DNA of 64,000 nucleotides from Rostrohypoxylon terebratum (lineage: Eukaryota > Ascomycota > Sordariomycetes > Xylariales > Hypoxylaceae): positions 62,001-126,000 of the forward strand of contig MU385942.1 of NCBI GenBank assembly GCA_022497145.1, in the 5' to 3' direction. Below are positions 46,542 through 58,460 of the stretch, piece by piece. The translations under genes and the position numbers were made by a program. Below the pieces are notes generated by a model that was not told where the DNA came from, did no database searches, and worked only from the letters and a program-made list of their open reading frames with translations. Numbering within the stretch: position 1 is the first letter of the stretch; every line of letters begins with the position of its first letter.

Positions 46542-47714
46542 GGGACGAATCTGCGCGGTTCCCGATCCGCGGGGAGTGCGGGTCAAGTGGGATTCGACGG
46601 GTCGACGACAGCAGCGGGAGGACGATCAGCAAAGGAACTGCAGACGCTACGACCTTGGCCCAGACCCAACCATACGCTAGACGAGAGATCTGTCAAACGG
46701 AAAACGTTCCCGTCGGTCTCCATTCGATCGCCTCCGCGATCCCAGACATACGTGACCCGTGAGACGCAGGGCGAATCGTCTCAGACGGCCGAGATTGGCG
46801 TTGCGAAATAAGGAAATAGAAAATTCGAAAAATCATTCACATCACATCTGGGAAGGGGCATGGAAGGTATGATACGGAGGCTACTTTGGCTGATATCAAA
46901 TTCCCGCTTTTTTTCATTATTGTCGACGAGAAAGCATGGAGCAAAGCATGTGCGTGGAAGAGCAAGCAGGGCTGGAAAGGGGGGGAAGTCACTTGTTTTT
47001 TCCCCCTCCTCACACTTGTACGAGTATACCTACATGCAGCTAGCTATCCCATTGTTTCGACGGCGGTCTGTGGTTAGCAGAAGATGACTGGGCTGTCTGG
47101 GGTCTAACGGAGTTTTACGGTTCTTCATGTTTTCTCTCCTTTTCTCTCGAGATTCACATTGAGGGGCTTTTTTCTCTCTTGATAGGTAGTTGATTTGAGC
47201 TGGTTGTTTTGTTATAAAGGAAAGGCATTAGAAGAAATCTTTCGCACCTGTCACTGGTTTGTGATCTATGACATGGTTATTGTAGTGACCATTTCAGGTG
47301 GGCAATTGTGATAATTGTGATGATACTGGGTTACTCGATCCATTTCATTTTGAGTTGGAGAGCGTCATGGTTGCTAAAACAAACGCGGACTTTGCACAGC
47401 CTACCTATCGAACTGCTATGAATAGAAAAGCCGAAGCTCATCAACCCCTCCCTTTTGCTTGCCTCTCCTTGCTTTGTCGCACCTTGGTTTTTGCTTTCCT
47501 TTGCCCGACTATTTGACGTAATGATTCGCAATGTGCCTATCGTTGTCATAAGGTACCCCCATCACTCAGGGGTCTTTTCATATTTTACATGGTAGTTTAC
47601 AATCCGCGCGCAATTCGAAACCCCCCATACGGCAGATGAATTAACGAAACGCCGGGCTCCAGCTTCATTGATTGTGAAAGCTCCCGGATCCGCAAACATA
47701 GCCCTTTGATAGCC
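46542..47714. other. 3' intergenic region between convergent CDC50 and NASP genes
   Basis: Frames at 46448-46811 overlap the CDC50 3' end in other frames and are shadows. T/C-rich tracts at 47120-47180 are probably 3' UTR. No gene is seen. Confidence 0.6.
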
Positions 47715-49302
47715 TTAGGCTTGAGCAGTCTCCTCGACTTTAGCCTTCTTGGCCTCCTCGTCGCCTGGCGCGTCATCCTCGGCCTTACGCTTGCCATTGC
47801 CGTTGATCTCTTGTTTCGGCTCTTCCTTAGTCTTCTTGCGCACCAAGCCAGATACGTCCTTGGCATTCTTCTTCGCCTCCTCAATTCGTGCTTCTTTCTT
47901 TTCGTTGGATTCGCCTAGGGCCGCACCTAGTACACCGAGCATGGTATCGTCAGATGCGAGGACGGAGTTAACGTCCATAGGTGGTTTACGCAGGTCGACA
48001 AGCTTGATAGGCAATACGAGTTAGTTTCATCGATCATCGTTTCTATCCTGTCGCAATAACAGGAACTATACGGGGAAGTGAAAAACTCACCCGTTGCTCC
48101 ATGTCTGCGATCAAATCCTTGACCTCAGCAATCTGCTTTCTTGTCGCTTCATTGTCCTCAGGGGCGTGCATCATCGCAAGGTCTACTTCTTTCGCATCAA
48201 GCTTAAGCTTCGTGCTTTTGATAGCTTTCTCGAGTTCGACGGCGGCTTCAGCTCGTAGATCTTCGTCAACAGGTTTCGCGTTCGCACCACCGGCACCCTC
48301 TTCGGTGGTTGTGACGGATGCGAATTCAAGAGCTAATGATAATTTGAAGTGGGCTTCAGCGATGACCTCAGATTCTTCACCATACAGCTCTTCCTTGTAC
48401 TTGAGGGAGGCACGGCAGTCGTTAATTGCTAGAGGGTACCTGCGGTATTGTTAGTAGATGTCTCACAAGGGATGGTGAAAATTTATCCGAATGTCATACT
48501 TCTCATTTTCAAGGGAAATTTCCGCTAGGAGATCATGTGTGTCGGCAAGTCGCTCTTTAATATGTTTGATTATAGGACTGTCGCCTTCAGCTTTTTCCTT
48601 TCCTTTGCCCTCTGATGAATCTTGATCTTCTTGCTCTAAGGACTTCTCGAAAAGCAGACGTGCTAAGTCTAATATCTCAAACGCAACCGCAAGGTCGTCA
48701 TCTTCCTCGTCTTCATCTTCCTCTCCTTCAGCCTCCTCTTCCTCTTCCGAGTCCTCGAAGTTTTCGTCGCCCGTGAATGAGAATAGAGGTTTCTTGGCAT
48801 CTGGTATCTTTCCGTCGTCGGTCGCGTTCTTGGCCGCAGTATTAGCTACACCTTCAGTAACATCTTCGGCTGCATTGGCGGCCGACGATTCAGCTTGTGG
48901 TTTCTTTGCCTTGGACTTCTTATCAGCAGCACCATTAGACTTATTTTCGCCAGCTGCCTTTCCACCTAGGACATCGCTTTTGCTCTGGCCGACCTTGAAG
49001 AGACTGCGACCGTAGAGAAACAGAACGTCAGCGTTTTCGGGGGCCATCTCGCCATTGATCTCGGCTTGCATCTCGGTCGCCTGGGAGAAAATTTCGGCAG
49101 CTTCCTCGAATTTCTTTTGCGCATAAAGCGCGTTTGCTTTGGCGGTGAGGTCGGCTAACGAGACCTGGAGAGAGTTGGTGCGCTCTTCAGGATCCATGGG
49201 AGGCAAGGACTGGGGAGTAGCAGCAGCAGAGACTGTAGCTGAAGCAATTGCAGATGGGATGGCAGACAAGGTAGGGGTCTCGGTGGGAGTTTCGTCTGCC
49301 AT
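47715..49302 (-). CDS. HIF1: NASP/Hif1-type histone chaperone (SHNi-TPR)
   Basis: Three exons (49302-48500, 48439-48091 and 48002-47715) sum to 1440 nt, or 479 residues. NASP/Hif1/Sim3 proteins bind histone H3-H4, and Hif1 works with the Hat1 acetyltransferase in the nucleus. The first TPR reads LTAKANALYAQKKFEEAAEI, then FSQATEMQAEINGEMAPENA, with FLYGRSLFKVGQSKSDVLGG. An acidic insert (EDSEEEEEAEGEEDEDEEDD) interrupts the TPRs as in the family. Next comes AFEILDLARLLFEKSLEQ, ADTHDLLAEISLENEKYPLA, then INDCRASLKYKEELYGEESE, VIAEAHFKLSLALEFA and a C-terminal Lys-rich tail resembling an NLS (NGNGKRKAEDDAPGDEEAKK). The start at 49302 (MADETPTE) is preferred over the upstream in-frame ATG at 49422, which would add a non-conserved leader. 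Confidence 0.92.
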
Positions 49303-51763
49303 TGTGATGAAAATTCGATGGCGTTGCGACAGTGTTCTGATAGAAGCTATGATAATGTTGTGATATGATTGGCCGTATCGAGAAGGCTGCAAGCCTATGA
49401 AATATGATCTGAATAGAACCAATACTAGCTGTGAATGTTTGAATAAGGTCAGAAAAGTATAACGACCTAGATGACAGAGGATTGGTTAAATGCGCCAACA
49501 GATTGGATGGTTTGTTTCTGTGGTGTGAAAAGGTGAAAGTTAGAAGGGTCGGGTGTCGTGAGGTGAACGCTTGGAAGCTTGGAATTGTGGGTCATGGAAG
49601 AAGTGACGCGATTACCGTATGGCATATGCAGACCTCCCCATGAAGATGGAAGTTGCGGCGTGTACCGCGTCGAGTTTACGGGTCATGGGTCATTGAAACT
49701 TTGGAGCTTGGGCGGCCATTACGTAACGTCGTAACTTACTCTACCGTGCACCTCCCGAGTTCCGTACGCCGAGCTTTATTCACGTGATAGAAGTGATTTG
49801 ATTTTGTAGGGTTAGGTAAGCACAATTAGAGACGGCAGGATCGGGGCGGGATGGACGGGTAGGCAGAACTGAGAGCCAATTCAGTAACAATACGACAGCA
49901 CGAGTCTCCTTTGAACCGTTTGATGCTATATTTAGGCACTTAGTTCCATTCCATTAAAAAAACGTGCCCCCTCAGCCTGCAGCAATAACCTTGGAAATCA
50001 AACAATTGATTGCTGATTGTAGAGAACTCTTATTTAACACAAACCAACAAACTTGTTTAGGATGTATCGATGGATCCTATACTCTATTGTTGTTCGTCTA
50101 TGCTTATCTGGCATCTTCTCAATACGTTATTTTTACAATATCTGCCCATAAATAGTTGAATAAAACCAGCCAAATCAATTGAATAAGACTGTACTCAATT
50201 CTTGAAGTGTGAATTGTCGGAATCCTCGATGCGACATCATGTACCCAGGCTGCCAGGTAGCAGGACTGGACAACGATGACGTGCAGGGTTTTCAAGGTTT
50301 CCGGGGCTCCCCACTTCCCTTGACAGCTGAAAAGTTTATGTTTGATCGGATGAGATCTGGACGGAAACAACGCTCAGTGAATCATGAAGCAAACCTGTAT
50401 CTTCCCCCTTTCCTACTATCTGACTATCTGGTGCCTTTTCATTTCTGTTGACTCTAGCATGTCTAGATTAGATAGGACATCCGTCTTACGGCATCTCTTT
50501 TTTCTAATTTCCCCATTACTGCTGAGGTCATACAGGGTTATTCTGGCCCCCAGCGTCGTAAACCACAGTGGGCTAGTGACTAGCACCAACGGAAATGATT
50601 TAGGCGTCTTATACGTTGCATCTGCTCTACTCGGTGCGTAAGTGTTTCGATTTAAAGGCCTCTAGACAAATTGATATTAGATGATCGGTTACATGCATTT
50701 GAAACGAGATTAAGCAGCCAGTAGGGGAGAGTGATTGGAGGTGCCGACGCAATGGTAACACGACGCTAGTTTAATAAACTACCACCCGTCCCGTCATTTC
50801 TTCACTGACTTTGGGGGACACGAGGCATGTAGTAAAGGAAAGACCGTTCAGAGACAAGTCTCACAATTTACCTGCATACCTGCATACGGGCGTACATGAG
50901 CCAAACTTAGCTAGGTAGGTACATACTATGTACCTAAGGTAAAATAGAAACATGCATGCATTAGGTATGGATGGGATGGATATCCGCTATTCGTAAAGGC
51001 CAACATCCACGCTATTTGCTACCTAAGTAGGTAAAATACTAACATATAAAATATTATGCCCCTCTCATCTACCATCTTCAATATCCAATACACTATTCAA
51101 TATGGACTTATGATACGAGATGGTGTCGTAAATCCGGCTAACCATCTCAAGTTGATTCCAGCCGCAACTATCCACTTTGATAGCCTAGTCATGGATCTGG
51201 ACCGGGAGAGTCGGCCTAATCCGACATGGGACCCCTGGATATCTCTTTCGTGATACGATATTGTGCCGCTCATTTAGACCCACCTATGTACCTAAGACTC
51301 TAAGTATGTACGTGCTAGTACGTGCTACTCAGTACCTAGGTAATAGGTATGTAGTGTGGTATGCGCTGCGTGCGGTAGGCGCAATCCACCCAACAAGTAC
51401 GAAGTAGGCATTTGCTATTGCCTATCTACTGTACCTAAGCCTTAAGGGTAGGTACACCTCGTAAGTTGTGGAATTCTTACAATTTCTATATTTCTCAACT
51501 TTTTGATTTCTTCTTCTGATATGTGGCCACGATAGATCGCTAACTTCTTCCCACTTGGGAGTTCTCTTCAACCTCACTTTACCTAAACATTCCTTCTCAA
51601 TTCCTATTTCCCTTTGTTCTAGGATGACGTATGGCTTCGTAGTTCCCTTGCAACCGTTCTAATAAAATCGGATTACTTTTGCAAATGTGTTCCGGTCGCC
51701 GATCTCCTCTAGGAGTTCCATCTTAATGTTCGCAATCCAGTTCTCGAAACCCTAATCATCGCC
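49303..51763. other. 2.5-kb intergenic region between divergent NASP and glycosyltransferase genes
   Basis: No gene is supported. TACCTA/TAGGTA motifs are dense at 50910-51060 and 51270-51460, many in palindromic form. Leader sequence of the glycosyltransferase gene occupies the right end. Confidence 0.6.
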
Positions 51764-53569
51764 ATGATCATATCACCTGTTTCCCGCCGATCCAGGGTCT
51801 TTGGTGGCATTGCCGCCTTGGCCCTGTTTGCGACATACCTACACATCCGCCCACAATGGAAAGAAGCGCCATTCGAATATGCCCGCGACTATTACCACAG
51901 CGTCAAGGACTATTTCGGCAATACCATATACAACAACACCCTATATACCGAGGGAAACAAGCAGATAGTCGATCAATACTATAACACAAGCAACCCTTGC
52001 GCCAATTTCCCAAATACCGACGGCGTCTTATTGGTTATGAAGACGGGCGCGACAGAGGCATTTAACCGGATACCTACGCATCTATTAACGACATTGAACT
52101 GTCTCCCCGATTTTCTGATCTTTTCCGACATGGTACCAATCCCACCCCAACGACATGCTCAATCATGCGCTCTATACACAACGTCTAGCGCAGATTCGCA
52201 AGATAATATAAGCTAATTTTTTTTTGTTAGGAGCAACAAGTCGGACCCTATCATATCTACGACGCCCTAGCCGAATTCGAGGAATCCGCAAAAGCTCACA
52301 ATCAAGACTTTGATCTTTATCGTGACCAGAAAGAGTGTCCTGTGTCCCAGAAGTCGTGTGTCGATGCTAAGAGAGATGGACAAAAGGCCTGGAACCTGGA
52401 CAAATATAAGTTCCTTCCCATCATGGAGCAAACTTGGAAGATGCGCCCGGGTCGCGATTGGTACATCTTCGCCGAGGCGGATACCTATGTTTTCTGGTCA
52501 AACGTCATGCACTGGCTAAAGAAGGAATCGGGTCTCAACCATCGCGAGAAGCTCTACCTAGGCAGTCGAAGCTTCATAGGAGGAACTCCATTCGCCCACG
52601 GTGGCTCGGGATACATAATCAGCGGCACGCTATTGAAGCACCTGATCGAATACCATCCGGGAGTGGTTAAGCAGTATAACATCAAGGGTGCACATGAGTG
52701 CTGTGGCGATTTGATGTTAGCACAAGCCTTGGAGGAGTACGAGAACGTCAAAGTTCGACAGATTTGGCCCATGATCAACGGCGAAAAGCCCAGCACTTTG
52801 CCATATGGCCCCGGTCATTGGTGTGAACCAATTATGACCATGCACCACATGAATGCCGAAGAAATCAGCAGCGTATGGCAGTATGAGCAAACACGGACAG
52901 CTAATGTAAGCTATCCTTTTCTACCTTCGTGGATGATCGCGATGATCCATGCTAACCAATCTTCAGAGTACTCTCCTAATCAGGGACTTGTATGAGGGCC
53001 TGATCCGGCCAAAGATGCAGGTAGCGCGACAAAATTGGGACAATCTATCCGACGACGTCTGCTACATCAACCGAGATCCCAAAGCTCAGCAACGCGCAGA
53101 CGGACCTCTACGCGACAGGCAGAAGGATGAAAAGGATATGAACGATGTAGAGAAAGAGGCGTGGAAATCACCAGAGAACTGCGCAAAGGTCTGTGGATCT
53201 CAGGATGTTCCAGATGAAGAGGAATGGGACTTGCACAGGGTTGTGGAACGGACAGGCAACAATCCTAGTACCGCTAACGACACAGAGGTCGCCGAAGACA
53301 CATCACCAAGTGACGCTGCAGCAAGGGAAGCCTGGAAGAATTCCATGAACGAGAAGAAGCGAAACCGATCATGCTTTCAGTATCGTTGGCACGAAGAGGT
53401 CTGCTGTACCGCCAAAAGCTTCAAGTTAGGCGCGCCTAAAGCAGCACCCGATGACGATAATCCTAACGGCAAATGGGTCAGCGGCTGGCATCTTAAAGGC
53501 ATCAACGATTGGATTGAAGCTATGGGTGAATGTACAAAGCCCGAGTGGAAATCTCCCGAGCCATCGTAA
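51764..53569 (+). CDS. Type II membrane glycosyltransferase, GT31-like fungal family
   Basis: Three exons (51764-52132, 52231-52905 and 52967-53569) sum to 1647 nt, or 548 residues. A short cytosolic N-terminus and one membrane span (about 11-28, VFGGIAALALFATYLHI) are followed by a luminal catalytic domain. Motifs are NTDGVLLVMKTGATEAFNRI, then PTHLLTTLNCLPDFLIFSDM, WKMRPGRDWYIFAEADTYVF (the acidic EAD at about 205-207 stands where DxD-type metal binding is expected), LYLGSRSFIGGTPFAHGGSG, then YIISGTLLKHL, and HECCGDLMLAQALEE. This is the Fringe/GT31-like layout seen in fungal galactosyltransferase-like proteins. The C-terminal part is Cys-rich (CAKVCGSQ, CFQYRWHEEVCC). It probably acts on glycoproteins in the Golgi; donor and acceptor are unknown. 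Confidence 0.88.
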
Positions 53570-55131
53570 TACTCATCATTAGGGAGTTAACCTTGATATG
53601 AACGGCATAGTTGAGCAGCCGAGAGGGTTTGGCACCAGTTAGGACGAGATATCTCGAAATTAACGGTGATATCGACACACAAAAAAACAAAAAGGATCTC
53701 GCGATAACCTTTTCTTGTTCTTCCGGGGGTTTGTTTATACGTACTAGCAAAACACGGACGGTTTGCCGTGTCTAGGTCATGATGGAGGTTACATAACACG
53801 GCGTTCTTGGCATCTTGTGGGAGAGATGGAAATGGCATAGGACTTAGAGAGCATAGGATGGTTATCGGCTCATGCTTAGGTTACTTCGCATATCAGGTAC
53901 TAACGAAGATAATTGCATCATCCCATACGGGGCATCTGGAAGTAATATCGTGAATTCCTTCTAACCAAAACTCACAGAATTGTAAGCGCTGCGGGGAAGA
54001 ATTGGTATACCGTATAAACACTACATGCATTCTCAATTGACATTGACTGCAGCTAGTAGTTGAAAGAAGCAAATTTGAGTTTAAGTTCTCATCCTACCAT
54101 GCCCACCATTTTATGTCAATAAGAACTCTTAGCTGCACGGTTCATACAAGCTCCCCTCCATTCTTTGAAGCCCACATTCAATTTACCCCACAAACGGGGT
54201 GGGGAATGGGGTGGCTCGTGGGGGTGTGGCCCGCCGGTACATCCATGGGTGGCACATGATATGTTAAACCTTGGAATACTTTTTTAAATGCAAATGACGT
54301 TTCCCTTCTCTCCACGGTTCATTGTCAAAGACAATGTACTGGACGCTGCTGTCCCTTTCTGCGACCTTTCCAAAACCTTTAAGTTCGTCCGAGATTCCGA
54401 CCAACGCAGTCGTAAGAGCTAACAGAGCGAATTAAGATTCGATAGAAACAGAACCATACAGATACTATTAGAAGATGGGCGTCCATGTTACCCATACAGG
54501 AAGACATATTGACATCACGTACGCTGCCGTGATATAACGGAGTCTCGCACCCTAAAAATAGTCTTGCCTATTCTCGTGCTCGGCGCCCACACATCCTCAT
54601 GTATGCTGTAGAGCCGATTCTTGACTGGCCGAAAACCCATCCCTGGTCTGGTTGCCTCTTGGCATTGAACTTGTCGACATTATTTGTTAGAGTGCGCAAG
54701 CAGAGGGCGAGGGGAATGGATCACAACCACTTCTGGGAGACTTGACGTCTACTTCGATGCAAGGGTTTGTTTAGGATGCCTCGAGGACTGACGGATTATA
54801 GTACCACGGGAAGTTGCATGGAAAATACACCAACAGTGATCTCAGAGACGCTATACTATGTCCGGCGTGGACCATGCTGCCAATAAATGACACAAAAGCA
54901 ACTGTTGGTTGGTTTGATAACTTTGACGTGCATACCTAGTATCTTGTTGGTAATTTAGTACTGCTTCATACCCAGCATGTGTCGCCTCGACGTTTCCTAG
55001 GAGGACGTTTACCATCTGCCTCCTCTGTCTTCTTCGACCGTAGGTTTCACACATAGATAAGTTGAACCAGGCAATGCCTTGATATCGGAAGGCCTTACGT
55101 CTTTCCTATGACACCGTTTTGTAGCTTATGA
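53570..55131. other. Intergenic, degenerate region
   Basis: No gene is supported. A GC-rich inverted motif (ACCCCACAAACGGGGT) lies at about 54185-54200, followed by GGGGTGG repeats. Frames at 53520-53838 and 54851-55054 have no motifs. Confidence 0.5.
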
Positions 55132-55287
55132 GAACTCATTGCTGAAGAAAAATATGGCAACTACCTAGATAATTTGACGGCTCTTCGTGGAGGACCATCG
55201 GTAGCACTACCTCCAGGAGTTATTCCTCAGCTGGACAATCCGCCCAACAAGAGCGGTCCGAACAAGAAGACCGTAACCAACGCCTAA
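55132..55287 (+). pseudogene. Possible N-terminal relic of a fungal rhodopsin-like (SAT4/Pth11-related) membrane protein
   Basis: A 51-codon open stretch without its own ATG encodes YGNYLDNLTALRGGPSVALP, followed by PGVIPQLDNPPNKSG and a stop. The PPGVxPxxxNPPN pattern just before the first membrane span is typical of the fungal rhodopsin/SAT4 domain family. No transmembrane segments follow in frame. I read it as a decayed 5' fragment, but the match is short and based on motif memory. Confidence 0.3.
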
Positions 55288-55454
55288 CCATCACTTTCCA
55301 TAGGTTTGCGTACACGTTTCGGTACCTGAAGAGATTCGGTTGGCTGTTGCGCATACTTATAGCTCTACGACCCATACCTCCTCATCCCTCTCGAGGTTTG
55401 AATATTGACATTTATCGTAAAAAACCTACCCAATAGCTTTCTTGATCGTTACAA

Positions 55455-56512
55455 ATGGCATCCAGATTGACCCTCGACGGCGGCATTGCCTTGGTGACCG
55501 GGGTGAGCTTGAAACCATCAACCCCTGTCTCTAGTAATCATCTACTAACGGCATCTTGAAGGCCGCAAGTGGCATCGGCAAGGAAACCGCACTTGCATTT
55601 GCAGAAGCCGGAGCTAGAGGGGTTGTGTTTTCTGACATCAACCATGAAGGCGCCGAGGCGTCTGCCGAAGAGAGCCGGAAGTATGCCAGGCATGCCGAGT
55701 ACCGAGCGCTTGCCATAAAGGTCGACGTGACCGACACCGAAAGTGTGCAAAGCCTTGTGACATCGACGGTTAAGGAGTTTGGACGCGTTGATTATGCTGT
55801 CAACAGTGCCGGGGTAACTAAAACCCAACCCCTTACACACTTCTCGCTCATGAGAGCAACATCACTGACTACTGCGTCAACTAGATTGATTTAGAGAATT
55901 ATGGGTCCTTCACACCTGCTCTAGATTTGGATGTTTTCGCTAAGATGAGCGATACTAACATCACGGGGGCGGTGCGGTTTGTCCGCGCTGTCACAGGGGC
56001 TATGGCTCAGCAAGAGCCGCTCACATTTCCGGGCACTAGCCGTCACGGGCCACGGAGTCTTGGAAGGGGTTCGATAGTACTCCTAGGCTCCACCTCCTCA
56101 CTGGTCGCTACGCCGGGAATGATCTCCTATGCAACAGCCAAGCATGCCATCATCGGCATCATGAAATCCGCCGGTAAGTATCGATTTGCCTATTGGATTT
56201 TGCGATGGAGCGGCGGCTAATGATACCACTTATGTAGCTGTCGATGCTTTGGCCTTGCAGAGCGCTATACGCGTGAATGACGTCTGTCCCGCCTGGGTTG
56301 ACACGCCTATGGTACAAGACGCCATCATAAAAGACCCAGCGCTCAAAGTTGCTATTGACAACATCACACCCCTGAAGCGGGCTGCTAGCCCTGATGAAGT
56401 CGCTGACTATATAGTCTTCTTGTCTAGTCCTTCCGGCAGTTTCATTAACGGCACTGCTCTACCTATTGATGCCGGCTTGACCCTACCCCAACCCCCTTCT
56501 CTTTCATCATAG
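55455..56512 (+). CDS. Short-chain dehydrogenase/reductase (SDR)
   Basis: Four exons (55455-55502, 55562-55813, 55885-56173 and 56238-56512) sum to 864 nt, or 287 residues. This is the classical SDR layout: nucleotide-binding TGAASGIG across the first junction (residues 15-22), a FSDIN segment after beta-2, KVDVTD, the NSAG motif (about 97-100), a catalytic Ser near 169 in LLGSTSS, Tyr182 and Lys186 in SYATAK, and the C-terminal motif PAWVDTPMV. The substrate is unknown; the C-terminus FINGTALPIDAGL is normal for cytosolic SDRs. All catalytic residues are intact. The nearest neighbour downstream is a damaged alpha/beta hydrolase on the same strand (374 bp gap), a pair often seen in small catabolic or secondary-metabolite sets, though no core enzyme is present. 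Confidence 0.88.
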
Positions 56513-56886
56513 AGAGGATATGCAAACTTATGAGGATTGAGCGTTATTCCCGGGGGTTTAAGTTGGAATTTGACAGTAATTGAATTGAAACAAGTGAATC
56601 ACCATTCTGGTACGATATCAAAGGTACATTACGTACAGTGACCGTTATAAAATATCCTTTAATCTACGTAAAATCTCATATTTCCCCCCTGAAAGTAGGT
56701 AGGTACATGTGTATTATGTGCTCTGTTACGGGTGGGAATGGGACGACGTGTATAAAATCCTCCTATCTCCCCTCTCGTAATTCCAGCAAAGGAACCTAAA
56801 CTACGAAGTTATCCTATGATTCCAGTCTAATGCTCGTATGTCTACTTATCCACACTTATCCACCTATTGTGTAGCTAGTCACTGTC
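56513..56886. other. Intergenic between SDR and broken hydrolase
   Basis: About 370 bp with GTAGGTAGGTACATG at about 56695-56709 and TATCC/TTATCC repeats before the next start. No gene is seen. Confidence 0.6.
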
Positions 56887-58056
56887 ATGGCCCAAACAAG
56901 CGATCGTCCTTTATCATCCAGAACACTGTGGCGGCAATTCTATCAAGCGTACCGTCTAGTTCTCCGCCTCGTCCGCCTACCCGTCTGGACAGTCTTATCA
57001 GTCTTACCATACACGCGACCTTGCCGAAATTGGACCTTCAAGCAATCCCTTACGCTTTACATATGCCATGATATTGTGGATACCGAGGCCCGGGTCGGGC
57101 TTACTGAAGAACTCACGTTCAACCCAGGCAAAGATGGCGATAGATTCCACACCATTGACCCATTCAACTCAGAGTTCTATCGAGGTCCCCTATTACCGTC
57201 GTCGGTACACCCAACCAAAATAGGAGGTGTCTGGTTTCCAACAACCCCGGCAGCCATTGATAAGAACGGCACATATGTTCTTTGGATTCACGGCGGTGCA
57301 TTTGTGACGGGCAACGGCCGCAGCGATACATGCAGGCGTCCTGCCAATTATCTCCTGAGCAATGCTGGAGTGGATGCCGTATTCAGTGTTCAATATCGTC
57401 TCTCAGGTTATGGAGGTAGAGATCCGTTCCCAGCGGCCCTCTAAGATATCGTCACTGCCTACCTCTACCTTACTCGAACACTCAATATTTCACTGAATTC
57501 GCTTGTCATCGCTGGAAATAGTTCTGGCGCCAACCTTGTTATAGCCTTTGTGCGCTATGCGGAGCAGGTGATGCCGCAGATTGGGCGACCTCTCTGCGCT
57601 GTGGCTGTCTCGCCATGGGTTGCACCGCTGGAGACGGCTATACCAGACTACACGCGGACAAAAGACTATTCTGCCGAATATGTTGCGGAGTCATTTCACC
57701 AATGGGGCAGCAGGACCTACCAGCCACCCGGTGGATTAAATGAGCCTGATGTGCCCTATGTCACGCTTCTTGGGCATCCATTTTTCACGTCTGTTCCGAT
57801 TCTTGTAACATTTGGCGAATGCGAGGCTCTCAGTGCTGACATTACCACATGGGCAGAGGAGGCTCAGGGTATTCGTGGTAACTCTGTTGAGATATACTGC
57901 GATCTAAATGGAATCCATGCTAGCCTCTTTGTTGGCGAGATGATGGGTTGGGAACTCAGTGCTCGACATATCTCTTCCGTAATTGGAGATTTCATTCATA
58001 GTAGGCTGGACAGTAGTGGGACAACCGCCGTATATCCTAATGTGCGACAGGAATAG
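56887..58056 (+). pseudogene. Alpha/beta hydrolase (HSL-type) interrupted by one in-frame stop
   Basis: The frame runs 390 codons from ATG 56887 to the stop at 58054-58056, broken only by TAA at 57442-57444 (codon 186). Before the stop are a hydrophobic N-terminus and the oxyanion motif VLWIHGGAFVTGNG (His-Gly-Gly at 135-137), then SVQYRLSGYGGRDPFPAAL. Directly after it the same frame continues DIVTAYLYLTRTLNISLNSL, then VIAGNSSGANL with nucleophile Ser212 in GxSxG, and a late NGIHASLFVG with the probable catalytic His. This is the hormone-sensitive-lipase type of esterase fold. In relatives the position usually reads AALQD or AALHD, so TAA most likely arose from CAA by one C-to-T change. No intron can remove the stop without deleting conserved residues. 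Confidence 0.82.
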
Positions 58057-58460
58057 TGCATAGGGGTGAGTATCGTGGTAGGGGTTACTCACGTAATCAA
58101 ATCATGCTGGATGAAGTCGGAACATGTCACAAAACCAACACGAGAACATACTCTTTCTTAAACCATCCCATATATAAATCAACCTAGCCACCCATGAGAT
58201 TTCAACGTGGCAATGCTATATGCAGCACGACTCGATCAATTATTCGAGTCAAAAGAGGTCCCACAAGGGATAGAGGAATCGATCGAGTAGAATGTAAGAC
58301 TATATTAGATATTAGACAAGACGAACAACTGAAGGAGGACATAATGACTCCTTACATCTGGTGTAACTCAATCAGATGTCGGTATGAAAAGTATAAAACT
58401 ATGCCACCTGATATTCGGTTTGGCAGTGCGTCAATATCGCCGTTCTTGTCGCGGGGCGTA
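58057..58460. other. Intergenic between broken hydrolase and RNase H-like gene
   Basis: These are the 3' flanks of two convergent genes. A frame at 58194-58571 runs into the antisense of the next gene and has no motifs. Confidence 0.55.
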
